This document shows positions 7,004-15,068 of a DNA stretch of 64,000 nucleotides, piece after piece. The stretch lies in IMG/VR virus record IMGVR_UViG_3300027736_000029, positions 1 through 64,000 of that record; one strand, written 5' to 3'. Position 1 is the stretch's first letter; each line of letters opens with the position of its first letter. This DNA is from a virus. The notes beneath the pieces are model-generated. The model did not search any database. It was given only the letters and a program-made list of their open reading frames with translations, and was not told the origin of the DNA. Both the position numbers and the translations under genes were made by a program.

Positions 7004-8752
7004 CTAATAAAAAGTCTTCACATTCATGTATTTTGATAAATCGTATTTGTCAATTATCTGTTTGAAGATTTGTCGTCTATATCCTACACCTAATATGTTT
7101 TTTTTATTAATAAAACTATAACCAAATCCTGAATCACCACTTGTTCCAACAACTTTATAATAGTTTTGATTATGAAGAGTTGTTGGGTATAATGTGGCAG
7201 TGAACAAATATCTATGACCAACCTTGGGACCATATCCAAATTTACCTAATTCTTTTTCATTACGACCCGCCCATTTTATATCTTTTAGTCCAAGTTCATC
7301 AACTAACGCCTTATGTAAATATAAATTCATTCTATCTAAAGACATATAAGCAAGTGGAGTAGTTGTGTCTTCACTGAACTTAATTATGTCTCCGTCATAA
7401 GCAATTTTAATTATATTTTCAATACCCATTACTTTAACCATTGTTTCAAATTGGTTAGGGTCTTTTATTAATTGTCTGATGTTTTCAATTTTGGATTGTT
7501 TGTCTTCATTAACAAATTTAAAATCAATTTCTATTGGTCGTTTCCCGTGTTTCTTTTCCGTCAGTTTCCTGTGGAGTTCCCAATCAATAATTGACTCTGT
7601 CACTTCAGTATCATCCTTCGCCATGGCATATAGTTTACTTATTTTTCTCATTGCTTGGTTTGAAACTTTATGGAATCTGTCAATTTCACTCTTAAAGAAT
7701 TGTATTGGATTGTCTCTATATTTTAAGACGTAGTTTTGGAATTTTAATGCAATCTTTTCAATCTTAACATCATCATCGTTATTATCAACAGGTGCTCCCA
7801 TTGCTCTAAGAAATTGTGTAAACGTATTTTCACTACGACTAACATAATTTTCAAATTCATTTAATTTCATATTGGAGATATTAACATAAATAATGTTTAA
7901 AAACCTTTCTACTTTATCTATATCCGACATTCCTTCAGTGTCCACACCAATACTATCAAAGATAGTATCAACGATTTCAAGATTATTATAAATCCCTTTG
8001 ATTAATTTTTCAAAAGTAAAGTTTTTAATATCTACCAAGGTTTTAAAGGTTATATTATTTTGTAAGAATTCTCTAAATTGGGACTTACTGATACCTTTAC
8101 TTCTCATGTTGGAAGCAACTTCTGTGGTTCTAACTAAATCCTCAGCACCATCGGTAAAATATATATAACGAACAAATTCATCATCAACCTCAGGGACATA
8201 AAATGATGGTAATTTATCTATTGCAGCGTATTCAGCATCCTTGCCAATTAAACCAATTGGTTTAACCTGTTTATCGTATTTGTGTTTTAATTCGTGCGCC
8301 AAAGAACCAATACTATGGTCTTTATCTCTAATAAATTCTTTATATAAATCTTGTGGTTCCCATTCAGGTGATACATAATAAACAATACTAAAGCCAGCAC
8401 TTGCCGATAGTGCAGTTCTTTTCATCATAATGTCACGGTCAAATCTAAATTGTTGCGACATACCCATTGAAGATATTTTTACGTTTCCATCAGAGGTAAG
8501 TTTTTTGTAAAAATCATCAACCTCTTGCACCTCAACCTCTAATGTGTATTCATCAAGCGTAATCTTTTTCTTGTCACCCAATACCACGTCAATATCATCT
8601 CTAAATTCATAAGATGATTCTTTATCTGTAATACTTTTTAAATTATCCGCAAATACTTCATATAATTCTTCAGCAGCATCTAAAATTGAATTAGGAACAC
8701 CTAACGCCTCATTAATTACCTCATGTTGTTCCTTGGTGACAATAATCTTCAT
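7004..8752 (-). CDS. Tagged HExxH metallopeptidase-like protein
   Basis: 582 residues from ATG 8752 (MKIIVTKEQHEVINEAL). The start avoids the preceding gene's stop at 8766 and puts an IITxEQ tag at the N-terminus. Around residue 155 the segment SLAHELKHKYD contains HExxH, the zinc-binding motif of zincins; an acidic third ligand downstream cannot be fixed by eye. The remainder is helical with a beta-rich C-terminus. The tag and late-type box (TATTTAAT) suggest a virion-associated protein. Protease activity is inferred. Confidence 0.55.
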   Translation of the reverse strand: MKIIVTKEQHEVINEALGVPNSILDAAEELYEVFADNLKSITDKESSYEFRDDIDVVLGDKKKITLDEYTLEVEVQEVDDFYKKLTSDGNVKISSMGMSQQFRFDRDIMMKRTALSASAGFSIVYYVSPEWEPQDLYKEFIRDKDHSIGSLAHELKHKYDKQVKPIGLIGKDAEYAAIDKLPSFYVPEVDDEFVRYIYFTDGAEDLVRTTEVASNMRSKGISKSQFREFLQNNITFKTLVDIKNFTFEKLIKGIYNNLEIVDTIFDSIGVDTEGMSDIDKVERFLNIIYVNISNMKLNEFENYVSRSENTFTQFLRAMGAPVDNNDDDVKIEKIALKFQNYVLKYRDNPIQFFKSEIDRFHKVSNQAMRKISKLYAMAKDDTEVTESIIDWELHRKLTEKKHGKRPIEIDFKFVNEDKQSKIENIRQLIKDPNQFETMVKVMGIENIIKIAYDGDIIKFSEDTTTPLAYMSLDRMNLYLHKALVDELGLKDIKWAGRNEKELGKFGYGPKVGHRYLFTATLYPTTLHNQNYYKVVGTSGDSGFGYSFINKKNILGVGYRRQIFKQIIDKYDLSKYMNVKTFY

Positions 8753-8765
8753 ACTATTAAATAGT

Positions 8766-9011
8766 TTAATCTTCCAAATCAAGATTAGCTTCGTTTAAAA
8801 TCTTTCTCATTTCTTCCCTGATTTTCACGCACACTTTGTATTCTTCATTAGATGCCTCATAATTTCCAAACAAACTAACATCGTTCCTTTCAACAGAACG
8901 TAAAACTTGGTCAAGGTCCCACATGGCAATTTTCCATTTTGACCCATCAAGTGCGTTTCTTGCTTCAATAGATTCCTCAATTGAATCAAATTCTAATATT
9001 ATCTTTCCCAT
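8766..9011 (-). CDS. Conserved small phage protein, MWDLDQ type
   Basis: 81 residues from ATG 9011. The core ALDGSKWKIAMWDLDQVLRS is a strongly conserved signature in small proteins of unrelated phages; the role is not known to me. The start is set by TAACTTTG 6 nt upstream. Confidence 0.75.
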   Translation of the reverse strand: MGKIILEFDSIEESIEARNALDGSKWKIAMWDLDQVLRSVERNDVSLFGNYEASNEEYKVCVKIREEMRKILNEANLDLED

Positions 9012-9017
9012 AAGGTA

Positions 9018-9049
9018 CAAAGTTAGGTATAAATTTTATAAAATACAAA
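9018..9049 (-). promoter_or_regulatory. Host-type promoter TTTG-N20-TAACTTTG
   Basis: TTTG at 9046-9049 and TAACTTTG at 9018-9025 on the minus strand, exactly 20 nt apart, 6 nt upstream of the start at 9011. Confidence 0.6.
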
Positions 9050-9058
9050 AAATATTTT

Positions 9059-9112
9059 AATGTGTCATATAATACACAAAATGTTACAAATTTGTCCCTT
9101 ATAAGACACATT
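9059..9112. repeat. Inverted repeat AATGTGTC / GACACATT
   Basis: Perfect 8-bp arms separated by 38 bases in the 195-base gap between divergent genes. It may be a regulatory site; no frame in this gap is convincing. Confidence 0.35.
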
Positions 9113-9206
9113 ATCTTTTGAATTCTTTAAATGTTTCTCATTTAATCTCAGGATAATAAATACCTTCATATTCGTTTAATAATGAATCTTTATTATCTTT
9201 ATATGT

Positions 9207-9470
9207 ATGACAACAATAGAAAAACACATAGTAAAGTTTATTGAAGATAAGTTTAGTTTCCCTTATCTATATTATAATAAAGCAGAACAAACGTGGGCAA
9301 ATGAGTTCTTTCTGTTCGATATTAAAACATCAACCATGTATATTAGTGATGAGGTTAAATCAACTCTTAATAGAAAGTTTGGTAAAGATTTTATTGATAA
9401 GATTATGATTACAGTAGTGAACGCTTGGTTTAGTAAAGCATATAAACTTAAAATTCAAGAAATAGTATAA
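9207..9470 (+). CDS. Hypothetical small protein
   Basis: 87 residues (MTTIEKHIVKFIEDKFSF), preceded by TATCTTTA and 5 nt. Mixed alpha/beta with several Trp and Phe. It shares operon direction with 9493-9816, whose protein also opens with an amphipathic helix. Function unknown. Confidence 0.65.
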   Translation: MTTIEKHIVKFIEDKFSFPYLYYNKAEQTWANEFFLFDIKTSTMYISDEVKSTLNRKFGKDFIDKIMITVVNAWFSKAYKLKIQEIV

Positions 9471-9492
9471 TTAAGTTGTATTTATTGTTAAT

Positions 9493-9816
9493 ATGAATAT
9501 TATCCCACAAATAAAAACTGTAATTAAAAAATTAATCATGAGACAGTATCCCGAACTGACGGAATTTGAGGTTCGAGATTTATTTGCCGATGATAATATA
9601 GAATCTTGGTTAGGGAATAATTATGTTGTCGATTTTTATACTTCAGAGTGTTTATCAACAAAAAAACAAATGGAAATAGATACTGAGGTTAAAACTTTAT
9701 TTAAAATGTTATCTCCTGACAAATCAATAAACAAAGAACCTATAATATCTTGTTTCTTTGATTGTGGAGATGGTGAAGGATTTAATTTTAGTTCAGAATA
9801 TGGGTATAAACATTAA
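9493..9816 (+). CDS. Hypothetical small protein
   Basis: 107 residues (MNIIPQIKTVIKKLIMRQYP). A TATTTATT box lies 6 nt upstream. A late CFFDCGDGEGF segment has two Cys. Converges on and overlaps the end of the 9813 gene by 4 nt. Function unknown. Confidence 0.65.
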   Translation: MNIIPQIKTVIKKLIMRQYPELTEFEVRDLFADDNIESWLGNNYVVDFYTSECLSTKKQMEIDTEVKTLFKMLSPDKSINKEPIISCFFDCGDGEGFNFSSEYGYKH

Positions 9817-10529
9817 CCCATATTAATTATTGACCATTTACCATCAAAGTCTTCAACCAAACAAGTTGAGTTTTCACAAAAGTCACCTGAATTCATATAA
9901 TCTTCAGTTAATCTTGGTTGGTGGATATGTCCGCATACCGCAACATCACAACCTTTACTCTTTGTCAGTCCTTTAGCATTTTCTTCAAAGTCAGACACAA
10001 AATTAATTGCACCCTTTACACTTTGTTTAATATCATTTGCTAATGAATGATAAGGTAGGTTAAATTGTCTCCTGATGAAATTATATGTTGTATTCAATCT
10101 TATTACCAGGTCATAAGATATACCACCAAGTACTGCAAGCCATCTTACTTTCATAATAACAAAGTCAAGAACGTCACCATGAAAACAATAATACTTTCTA
10201 CCATCAGCTCCGATGTGTGTATACTTCCTAACGATTTGAATGTTATTCATATAGAATGGTACAAATGGTTTTAGGAAATCATCGTGATTACCTCTAATGT
10301 AAACCACTTTTGTCCCTGTCTCACTTCTCTTCATAAATCTTCGGAATATCTTTGAACATTCTTTTTTCCATTTTCCTCCACTTTTAAGAGCCCATCCGTC
10401 GATGATATCACCATTTAAAATTAATGTTTCAGACTGATTCTCTTCCAAGAATTTAATAATTTTGTCTGTTTGTGATTGTCGTGCACCAAGATGCAAATCA
10501 CTCATTATTATTGTTCTCCATGTGTTCAT
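9813..10529 (-). CDS. Calcineurin-like metallophosphoesterase, LpxH type
   Basis: 238 residues. The complete metal-site signature is visible in order: SDLHLG (about residue 10), GDIIDGW (about 41), GNHDD (about 80), a central FHGD, and GHIHQP (about 200). The arrangement resembles UDP-2,3-diacylglucosamine pyrophosphatase (LpxH), which cleaves a lipid A precursor; other phosphodiester substrates are possible. It overlaps the upstream glycosyltransferase gene by 4 nt, so the two are co-transcribed, and a cytidylyltransferase follows upstream. A role in altering the host surface is inference. Confidence 0.8.
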   Translation of the reverse strand: MNTWRTIIMSDLHLGARQSQTDKIIKFLEENQSETLILNGDIIDGWALKSGGKWKKECSKIFRRFMKRSETGTKVVYIRGNHDDFLKPFVPFYMNNIQIVRKYTHIGADGRKYYCFHGDVLDFVIMKVRWLAVLGGISYDLVIRLNTTYNFIRRQFNLPYHSLANDIKQSVKGAINFVSDFEENAKGLTKSKGCDVAVCGHIHQPRLTEDYMNSGDFCENSTCLVEDFDGKWSIINMG

Positions 10530-11248
10530 GACCAATAACTCTTACTATCTTTAAAATATTCTTTATTGTTTTTATTTAGGACTGACCCAATCATTAGTTT
10601 GCTCATGTACCACAAACCTTTATTGTGAAATCTTCTTGGCGATGTATATAAAAAAGCATTATGTATTTTAAACATATTTCTTTTTATTTGTTTGGAATAC
10701 ATATAATCTTCAGCAACTTTAACTTCTTCATCAAACCCACCAATCTCTTTAAACTTTGATGATTTTGTTAACATGAATCCACCCAAACAGAATGGTGATA
10801 TTAACATTGAAAGTTTTTGTAGAACATCAAAAACTTTATAAACATAATTGTAATCTCCGTTATCAGTTCTGAACCTAAGACTAACCAAATCTAAATTCTC
10901 ATTTTTAATTTTTGATACAACATTGTTTAACACATCATTATCTAACAGGAATATATCAGAATCCATAAATAATACATAGGGTGTTGAAACTAATTTAAAA
11001 CCATTGTTTCTTGCTATTGAAGGTAATCCACCATCTATGAGAAATAAGTTAAAATAATCCCTTTCATTATCGTATTTAATTCTATCCAATAACGATGGTT
11101 TAGTTATTCCATCATCAGATGAATCACACACAATTACTTTTACACCTTCAATACTTGTTTGGTGATTTAATAAATCTAATGTTTTAGTTATAATATTTTT
11201 TTCGTTTTTACAAGGAATAACAATAGTTAATAATTCACTTAGTTTCAT
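10526..11248 (-). CDS. Family 2 glycosyltransferase
   Basis: 240 residues with a GT-A fold: the LTIVIPCKNEK start, an acidic pair CDSSDD near residue 42, RNNG near residue 80, and FMDSD (the DxD metal/nucleotide-sugar motif) near residue 95. GGFDEEVKVAEDYMYS holds the usual ED catalytic-base region. It transfers sugars from nucleotide donors; the acceptor is unknown. Operon partner of the metallophosphoesterase. Confidence 0.8.
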   Translation of the reverse strand: MKLSELLTIVIPCKNEKNIITKTLDLLNHQTSIEGVKVIVCDSSDDGITKPSLLDRIKYDNERDYFNLFLIDGGLPSIARNNGFKLVSTPYVLFMDSDIFLLDNDVLNNVVSKIKNENLDLVSLRFRTDNGDYNYVYKVFDVLQKLSMLISPFCLGGFMLTKSSKFKEIGGFDEEVKVAEDYMYSKQIKRNMFKIHNAFLYTSPRRFHNKGLWYMSKLMIGSVLNKNNKEYFKDSKSYWS

Positions 11249-11249
11249 A

Positions 11250-11426
11250 TTAATCTTTTATAATTAAATCTTTTATTGATTCTAATTCTACATTCATTCT
11301 TGATTTACCATCATACAGTTCAACATATAAATTTGGATTGTTTGGCACATAATACAACTCCGTTATAACCCAATTGGTCCCCATATAGTTTATCTCTTTA
11401 CTTTTAATTACAAATGCATCTCTCAT
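11250..11426 (-). CDS. Small hypothetical beta protein
   Basis: 58 residues from ATG 11426 (MRDAFVIKSKEINYMGTNWV), four nt after the upstream stop. Alternating hydrophobic pattern and NVELESIKDL end suggest a small beta barrel. It sits between glycosyltransferase and cytidylyltransferase genes, so it is probably co-expressed. Function unknown. Confidence 0.55.
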   Translation of the reverse strand: MRDAFVIKSKEINYMGTNWVITELYYVPNNPNLYVELYDGKSRMNVELESIKDLIIKD

Positions 11427-11430
11427 GTAG

Positions 11431-11826
11431 TTAAATACTACCAAGACGTTTTCTTAATTCAGTTGAGCTATATTTGTGAGTTCTTTTATTAAAAAAATAT
11501 TCCATTTCTAAATTACACCCTGTAAAAACTTTATTTCGATATTCATCACCTATTATTCTAATATCAATATTATTATTTTGAAGGATGGTCATGAGTTCTC
11601 TTTCAGTTTCATATGGAATGATTTCATCCACGTATTTTACGGAAGATAGTTGAGTCCACCTTTCATAAAAAGATTGAATTGGTTTGTTTTTATCAGGTCT
11701 ATCTAATGTTGGATTTATTTGTAAAGCAACAATGAGATGGTCACATACCGATTTTGCTTCTTTTAACATTAAAATGTGTCCCGCATGTAATAAATCAAAT
11801 GCGCTGGCAGTTAGTCCTATTTTCAT
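11431..11826 (-). CDS. Cytidylyltransferase-like nucleotidyltransferase
   Basis: 131 residues from ATG 11826. Class I nucleotidyltransferase signature: LTASAFDLLHAGHILML with HAGH, then YERW, DIRIIGDEYRN, and RTHKYSSTELR, equivalent to the ISST/S motif. Similar in length and motifs to glycerol-3-phosphate cytidylyltransferase (TagD) and the RfaE nucleotidyl domain; these activate polyols or sugars as CDP/ADP derivatives. It overlaps the repeat-protein gene upstream by 32 nt. It fits a three-enzyme glycan cluster. Confidence 0.8.
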   Translation of the reverse strand: MKIGLTASAFDLLHAGHILMLKEAKSVCDHLIVALQINPTLDRPDKNKPIQSFYERWTQLSSVKYVDEIIPYETERELMTILQNNNIDIRIIGDEYRNKVFTGCNLEMEYFFNKRTHKYSSTELRKRLGSI

Positions 11827-12808
11827 ATTTAAATTTTTTTCCGTTTTCAATTACATCATTCACATATTGGGTATGAGGTTTGGTTCTATCTTCTTTTCTG
11901 TGATAGTAGTTACCCCAATCTCTATTACCATCTTGTGCGGGTAATGGTTGTACTTCTTTAATACCTTTTTCCAAAACACTAGTAACCTCAGGTAATCTAC
12001 GGTTTTCACGATATTCAGCAGAAAAATCCATTGGGTTGTACACTATATGACTCATTGGCTCAATTTTTTTTACGCCATTTTTAATTACACCCTCAACCCT
12101 ACCTGTATGGTGATAAACATCATCATGAGTTTCTTTTATACCATTTTTAAGAACATCTTCAATAACACAAGAACCATCAATTTGTAGAGATTTTTCGGTG
12201 TGTTTTACCCCATTTTGAATGGTGTATTCAACGTCTTCTGTAAATTGGTCAGACCAATCATACTCATGAGGAATTTTATCTGAATAGGTTTTTTTCACCC
12301 CATTTTGAATGGCGTCTTCAACAGTCTTTGGGTGTCGCTCTGCATCTCGGTGAGTTTCTTTCACCCCATTTTGCATAATTTTTTCAACATATTTTTGCGG
12401 GTAAATTGAACCAATTTTGGTCTCTTTTACCCCATTTTGAATAACGCCCTCAATAGAATCATCAATTAAAAGGTCACAACCTGAATGAGTTTCTTTCACC
12501 CCATTTTGAATGGTGTCTTCAACTCTATACGGACCATAATTTCTACCCCCAGAGGTGTATTTCACCCCATTTATGATAGTATCTTCAACCCATTTGGTAA
12601 TGTAGTGTTGATTTTCAACAACATCCATTGAGGTGTAAGCAAATAAACCTTTAAAGAAATTATAGTTATACCACAACGTACCATCTTTGGTAAGTTCAAT
12701 AACCCATTTTTTGTCATCAGTAAAAATAAGCCAAATAGAACCGTTACTTATATATTTATCGACTCCCTCAACGGCATCGTAAATTAATCGGTTAACAATC
12801 TTCTCCAT
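11795..12808 (-). CDS. Repeat protein with ten (V/I)ExxIxNGVKxT units
   Basis: 337 residues. An N-terminal domain of about 70 residues (SIWLIFTDDKKWVIEL, GTLWYNYNFF) is followed by about ten copies of a 12-13 residue motif, best copies VEDTIQNGVKETH. Variable linkers of roughly 10-25 residues separate the copies, and the last copies are degenerate. The repeats are also visible as DNA (ACCCCATTTTGAAT on the plus strand). TATATTTG is 4 nt before the ATG. Regular spacing suggests repeated binding surfaces; ligand unknown. Confidence 0.75.
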   Translation of the reverse strand: MEKIVNRLIYDAVEGVDKYISNGSIWLIFTDDKKWVIELTKDGTLWYNYNFFKGLFAYTSMDVVENQHYITKWVEDTIINGVKYTSGGRNYGPYRVEDTIQNGVKETHSGCDLLIDDSIEGVIQNGVKETKIGSIYPQKYVEKIMQNGVKETHRDAERHPKTVEDAIQNGVKKTYSDKIPHEYDWSDQFTEDVEYTIQNGVKHTEKSLQIDGSCVIEDVLKNGIKETHDDVYHHTGRVEGVIKNGVKKIEPMSHIVYNPMDFSAEYRENRRLPEVTSVLEKGIKEVQPLPAQDGNRDWGNYYHRKEDRTKPHTQYVNDVIENGKKFKYENRTNCQRI

Positions 12809-12850
12809 ACCACAAATATAGAAAATATTATTTTAACAAACAATAAGTTA

Positions 12851-13036
12851 TTATTTTTTTCCTTTGGGAATGATTCTAAACGCAAGAACTCTCTTACCAT
12901 TAACGGTTGGCATTCCGTATTCGTCCTTACCAATTGTCTTGACGGTTGTTTTTTTGTTTTTAAATCTACCTGTATAGATGGTGTCCCCAACCTTTAATGG
13001 GACATATATTCCGTCAATTCTATTATTCTCTTCCAT
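12851..13036 (-). CDS. Conserved small phage protein, RFKNKK type
   Basis: 61 residues. VGDTIYTGRFKNKKTTVKTI followed by YGMPTVNGKRVLAFRI is a pattern I associate with small basic proteins of large phages; beta-rich and SH3-like in appearance. It starts 3 nt after the upstream stop, in the operon 13943 to 12851. The alternative frame at 12784-12990 is a shadow. Confidence 0.7.
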   Translation of the reverse strand: MEENNRIDGIYVPLKVGDTIYTGRFKNKKTTVKTIGKDEYGMPTVNGKRVLAFRIIPKGKK

Positions 13037-13038
13037 TG

Positions 13039-13368
13039 TTATTCTATGGTATCTTCTTCCATACAGTTTTGAGATTGGTTAAGTAAAACCATTGGTCTAA
13101 TACCAATATAATCTTCAATATATTTGGCAATTCTATTTTCGGTACTATTACCAACATATTTGGATGTTAATACTAAAACAAGATAATCAGATGTTTTTGG
13201 TACTTTTACGGCAACTACATCACAAACAGGACTTTCAAAAAAAGTATTTTTAAAAAAACGTAAAACAAGTTCTTCCATAATATTACTTAATTTATCTCGT
13301 TCAATATTTTCTTTATTGAATTTTTTAATCGTATTTTTTAATTGTTGTTCTGTTATAATGTATTTCAT
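13039..13368 (-). CDS. IITEQQ-tagged hypothetical protein
   Basis: 109 residues from ATG 13368. The first 17 residues MKYIITEQQLKNTIKKF belong to the recurring N-terminal tag described in the findings. The body has a beta strand pair (DYLVLVLTSKYV) and ends in acidic residues. It starts 2 nt after the upstream gene, which carries the same tag, so the pair looks duplicated in leader but not in body. Confidence 0.65.
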   Translation of the reverse strand: MKYIITEQQLKNTIKKFNKENIERDKLSNIMEELVLRFFKNTFFESPVCDVVAVKVPKTSDYLVLVLTSKYVGNSTENRIAKYIEDYIGIRPMVLLNQSQNCMEEDTIE

Positions 13369-13370
13369 AA

Positions 13371-13943
13371 TCAATCGTTTTCCCTATCTTTAACATCAAA
13401 ATAGAAAACATCAAGGTCTCTACCATTTTCAAGTTGTCGTATTACATCCTGTTTTTTAAATAAAGTGTGAGCCACAATATAATCAATCATTTCATTATCT
13501 GTTATTCCCTCAGGTCTAACAGGTTCATCTTTGCAAGGATTTTCCTTTTCAACATAATCAATATTATTAATATTTAATCCCGATTCATTCACCAACTCTT
13601 CAAATTTTGGGACCATAACCTCATCATACCATTCTTCAATAACATGAAGAGCATAAGATTTTTTAACACTGAATACGTTCCTGATATTATCAACAATTCT
13701 AGTGGATACCGATAAATGTCCCGATTCAAACTTACGATTTTCAAAGTAATAATTTGCACTAATTAAATTTAAACCATCAATACACCAATTCTCACTAAGA
13801 TTTCCATAATTGTTATTTTTTGTTCTGAAAGTTCTTTTACCATCTCTAATAAGAAGGTTTAGATATTTAATAATCCCTTTCTGTAATGCATCACTACTTT
13901 TATTGAACCTATTGAACTGTTCCTCGGTGATTATTATTCTCAT
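13371..13943 (-). CDS. IITEEQ-tagged hypothetical protein
   Basis: 190 residues. The tag MRIIITEEQFNRF is followed by a helical N-terminal domain and an acidic C-terminus. A TATTTATA box lies 4 nt upstream of the ATG. First gene of a five-gene minus-strand run. Likely virion-associated by analogy to other tagged proteins (inference). Confidence 0.65.
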   Translation of the reverse strand: MRIIITEEQFNRFNKSSDALQKGIIKYLNLLIRDGKRTFRTKNNNYGNLSENWCIDGLNLISANYYFENRKFESGHLSVSTRIVDNIRNVFSVKKSYALHVIEEWYDEVMVPKFEELVNESGLNINNIDYVEKENPCKDEPVRPEGITDNEMIDYIVAHTLFKKQDVIRQLENGRDLDVFYFDVKDREND

Positions 13944-13955
13944 AACTTATAAATA

Positions 13956-13987
13956 CTTGGGTAATTTAAATATTTCTCTTATCTTTG
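13956..13987 (+). promoter_or_regulatory. Host-type promoter CTTG-N20-TATCTTTG
   Basis: TATCTTTG at 13980-13987 lies 4 nt before the start at 13992, with CTTG at 13956-13959 at the canonical distance. It overlaps the divergent late-type box of the 13371-13943 gene. Confidence 0.5.
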
Positions 13988-13991
13988 TCAA

Positions 13992-14669
13992 ATGATTGAC
14001 AATTTAGAACTAATTAAACCACTTTTGAACTTTGATAAAGAAGGTGACTTCTACATGCTTTATGTCTTCAAGAGAAAGAAAGACCAACCTGAAGGTGAGA
14101 AAGACAATCACCAATCAGTTAGGACTATTAAGACTTATTGTATCAAAAGTATTGAACACCTTGAAAAAAGATATGATGAGATTATACAACTCTGTGAAAT
14201 GTTTAAGGCTCGCTCATATATCCATGTTCAAAAACAAAACCATAAGGATGTTTCTTTGAATATGATGGTTGAACTTGCTCAACGTATTCAAAACGGACAA
14301 CACAATCAAAACGGTTTGTTTGATTCAGTTGTGGGTCAAATCAAAACTCAAGAGAAACGTTGGATTGTTGATGTTGATATGAAAGATGAAAACGCATTAA
14401 TGAAAATTATGAAACTCATTAATAATGGTTGCAAACCGTTAGACATAGTAAATGAAACTCATTTACATAAGTCAGATGGTACTATGGAAGTGACTTATGA
14501 TTATGACCCAAAAGTAATCAAGGTCATTCCAACTAAAAGTGGATATCATTTAATTACTAAACGATTTGATGTTATGTCATTTAATAAGATTATGTCTTTA
14601 CAAGGTGATGTACCCGATATACAAAAGAAGAACCCAACTTTACTTTATTTACCTGACTCTTTAGATTAA
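13992..14669 (+). CDS. Primase-like (archaeo-eukaryotic primase fold) candidate
   Basis: 225 residues. RWIVDVDMKD near residue 118 matches the hDhD metal motif, and TKSGYHLITKRFD near residue 180 resembles the sxGxH motif that follows it in archaeo-eukaryotic primases. The final NPTLLYLPDSL is conserved in similar phage proteins. It is shorter than known primase-polymerases and lacks an obvious helicase, so it may be a minimal or degenerate member. An HNH gene follows after 3 nt. Confidence 0.45.
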   Translation: MIDNLELIKPLLNFDKEGDFYMLYVFKRKKDQPEGEKDNHQSVRTIKTYCIKSIEHLEKRYDEIIQLCEMFKARSYIHVQKQNHKDVSLNMMVELAQRIQNGQHNQNGLFDSVVGQIKTQEKRWIVDVDMKDENALMKIMKLINNGCKPLDIVNETHLHKSDGTMEVTYDYDPKVIKVIPTKSGYHLITKRFDVMSFNKIMSLQGDVPDIQKKNPTLLYLPDSLD

Positions 14670-14672
14670 GAT

Positions 14673-15032
14673 ATGAAAATTAATAGAGAAGAGGTTTATA
14701 ATAAATGTGTCGGACATTGTGCGTATTGTGGTAATGATATTACAATAAAACAAATGCAAATCGACCATAAAGAACCTTTATTTAGAAATCATACAGATAA
14801 ACAATTGGAACACTATAAAAGGGAAAGAGGTACCAATGATATGGATAACCTCTTACCTTCTTGTGGAAGATGTAATAAATGGAAGAGTACATTCACTGTT
14901 GAGGCATTCAGAAAGATTGTAGGAACGTCTTTAGTTAGGTTAGAACGAGACACACCAAACTATAGGTTGGCTCGAGATTTTGGATTACTAACTGAAAATA
15001 ATATTGATGTTGTATTTTATTTTGAGAGATAA
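14673..15032 (+). CDS. HNH endonuclease
   Basis: 119 residues. Zinc-binding CAYCG and CGRCNKWK pairs enclose MQIDHKEPL (first His) and NDMDNLLPSC (Asn), the complete HNH core. DNA nicking or cleavage is expected. It may be a homing nuclease or serve packaging or recombination. Second gene of a two-gene operon ended by the terminator at 15035. Confidence 0.85.
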   Translation: MKINREEVYNKCVGHCAYCGNDITIKQMQIDHKEPLFRNHTDKQLEHYKRERGTNDMDNLLPSCGRCNKWKSTFTVEAFRKIVGTSLVRLERDTPNYRLARDFGLLTENNIDVVFYFER

Positions 15033-15034
15033 TT

Positions 15035-15068
15035 AAAAACCCCCACATTTCTGTGAGGGTTTGTTTTT
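15035..15068. terminator. Bidirectional terminator between convergent genes
   Basis: AAAAACCCCCACA, 5-base loop, TGTGAGGGTTTGTTTTT. It serves the HNH gene (+) and the endolysin gene (-). The stem and loop are identical to those of the terminator at 31798 apart from the flanks. Confidence 0.8.

Noticed and set aside
9040-9190. Possible small minus-strand gene ending in EGIYYPEIK
   Set aside because: No start codon in a plausible place; the only long frame overlaps the coding part of the plus-strand gene. May be a remnant.
11950-12600. CRISPR-like array from the regular ACCCCATTTTGAAT repeats
   Set aside because: Repeats are in frame within one long gene, are imperfect, and linkers vary in length; they encode a protein repeat.
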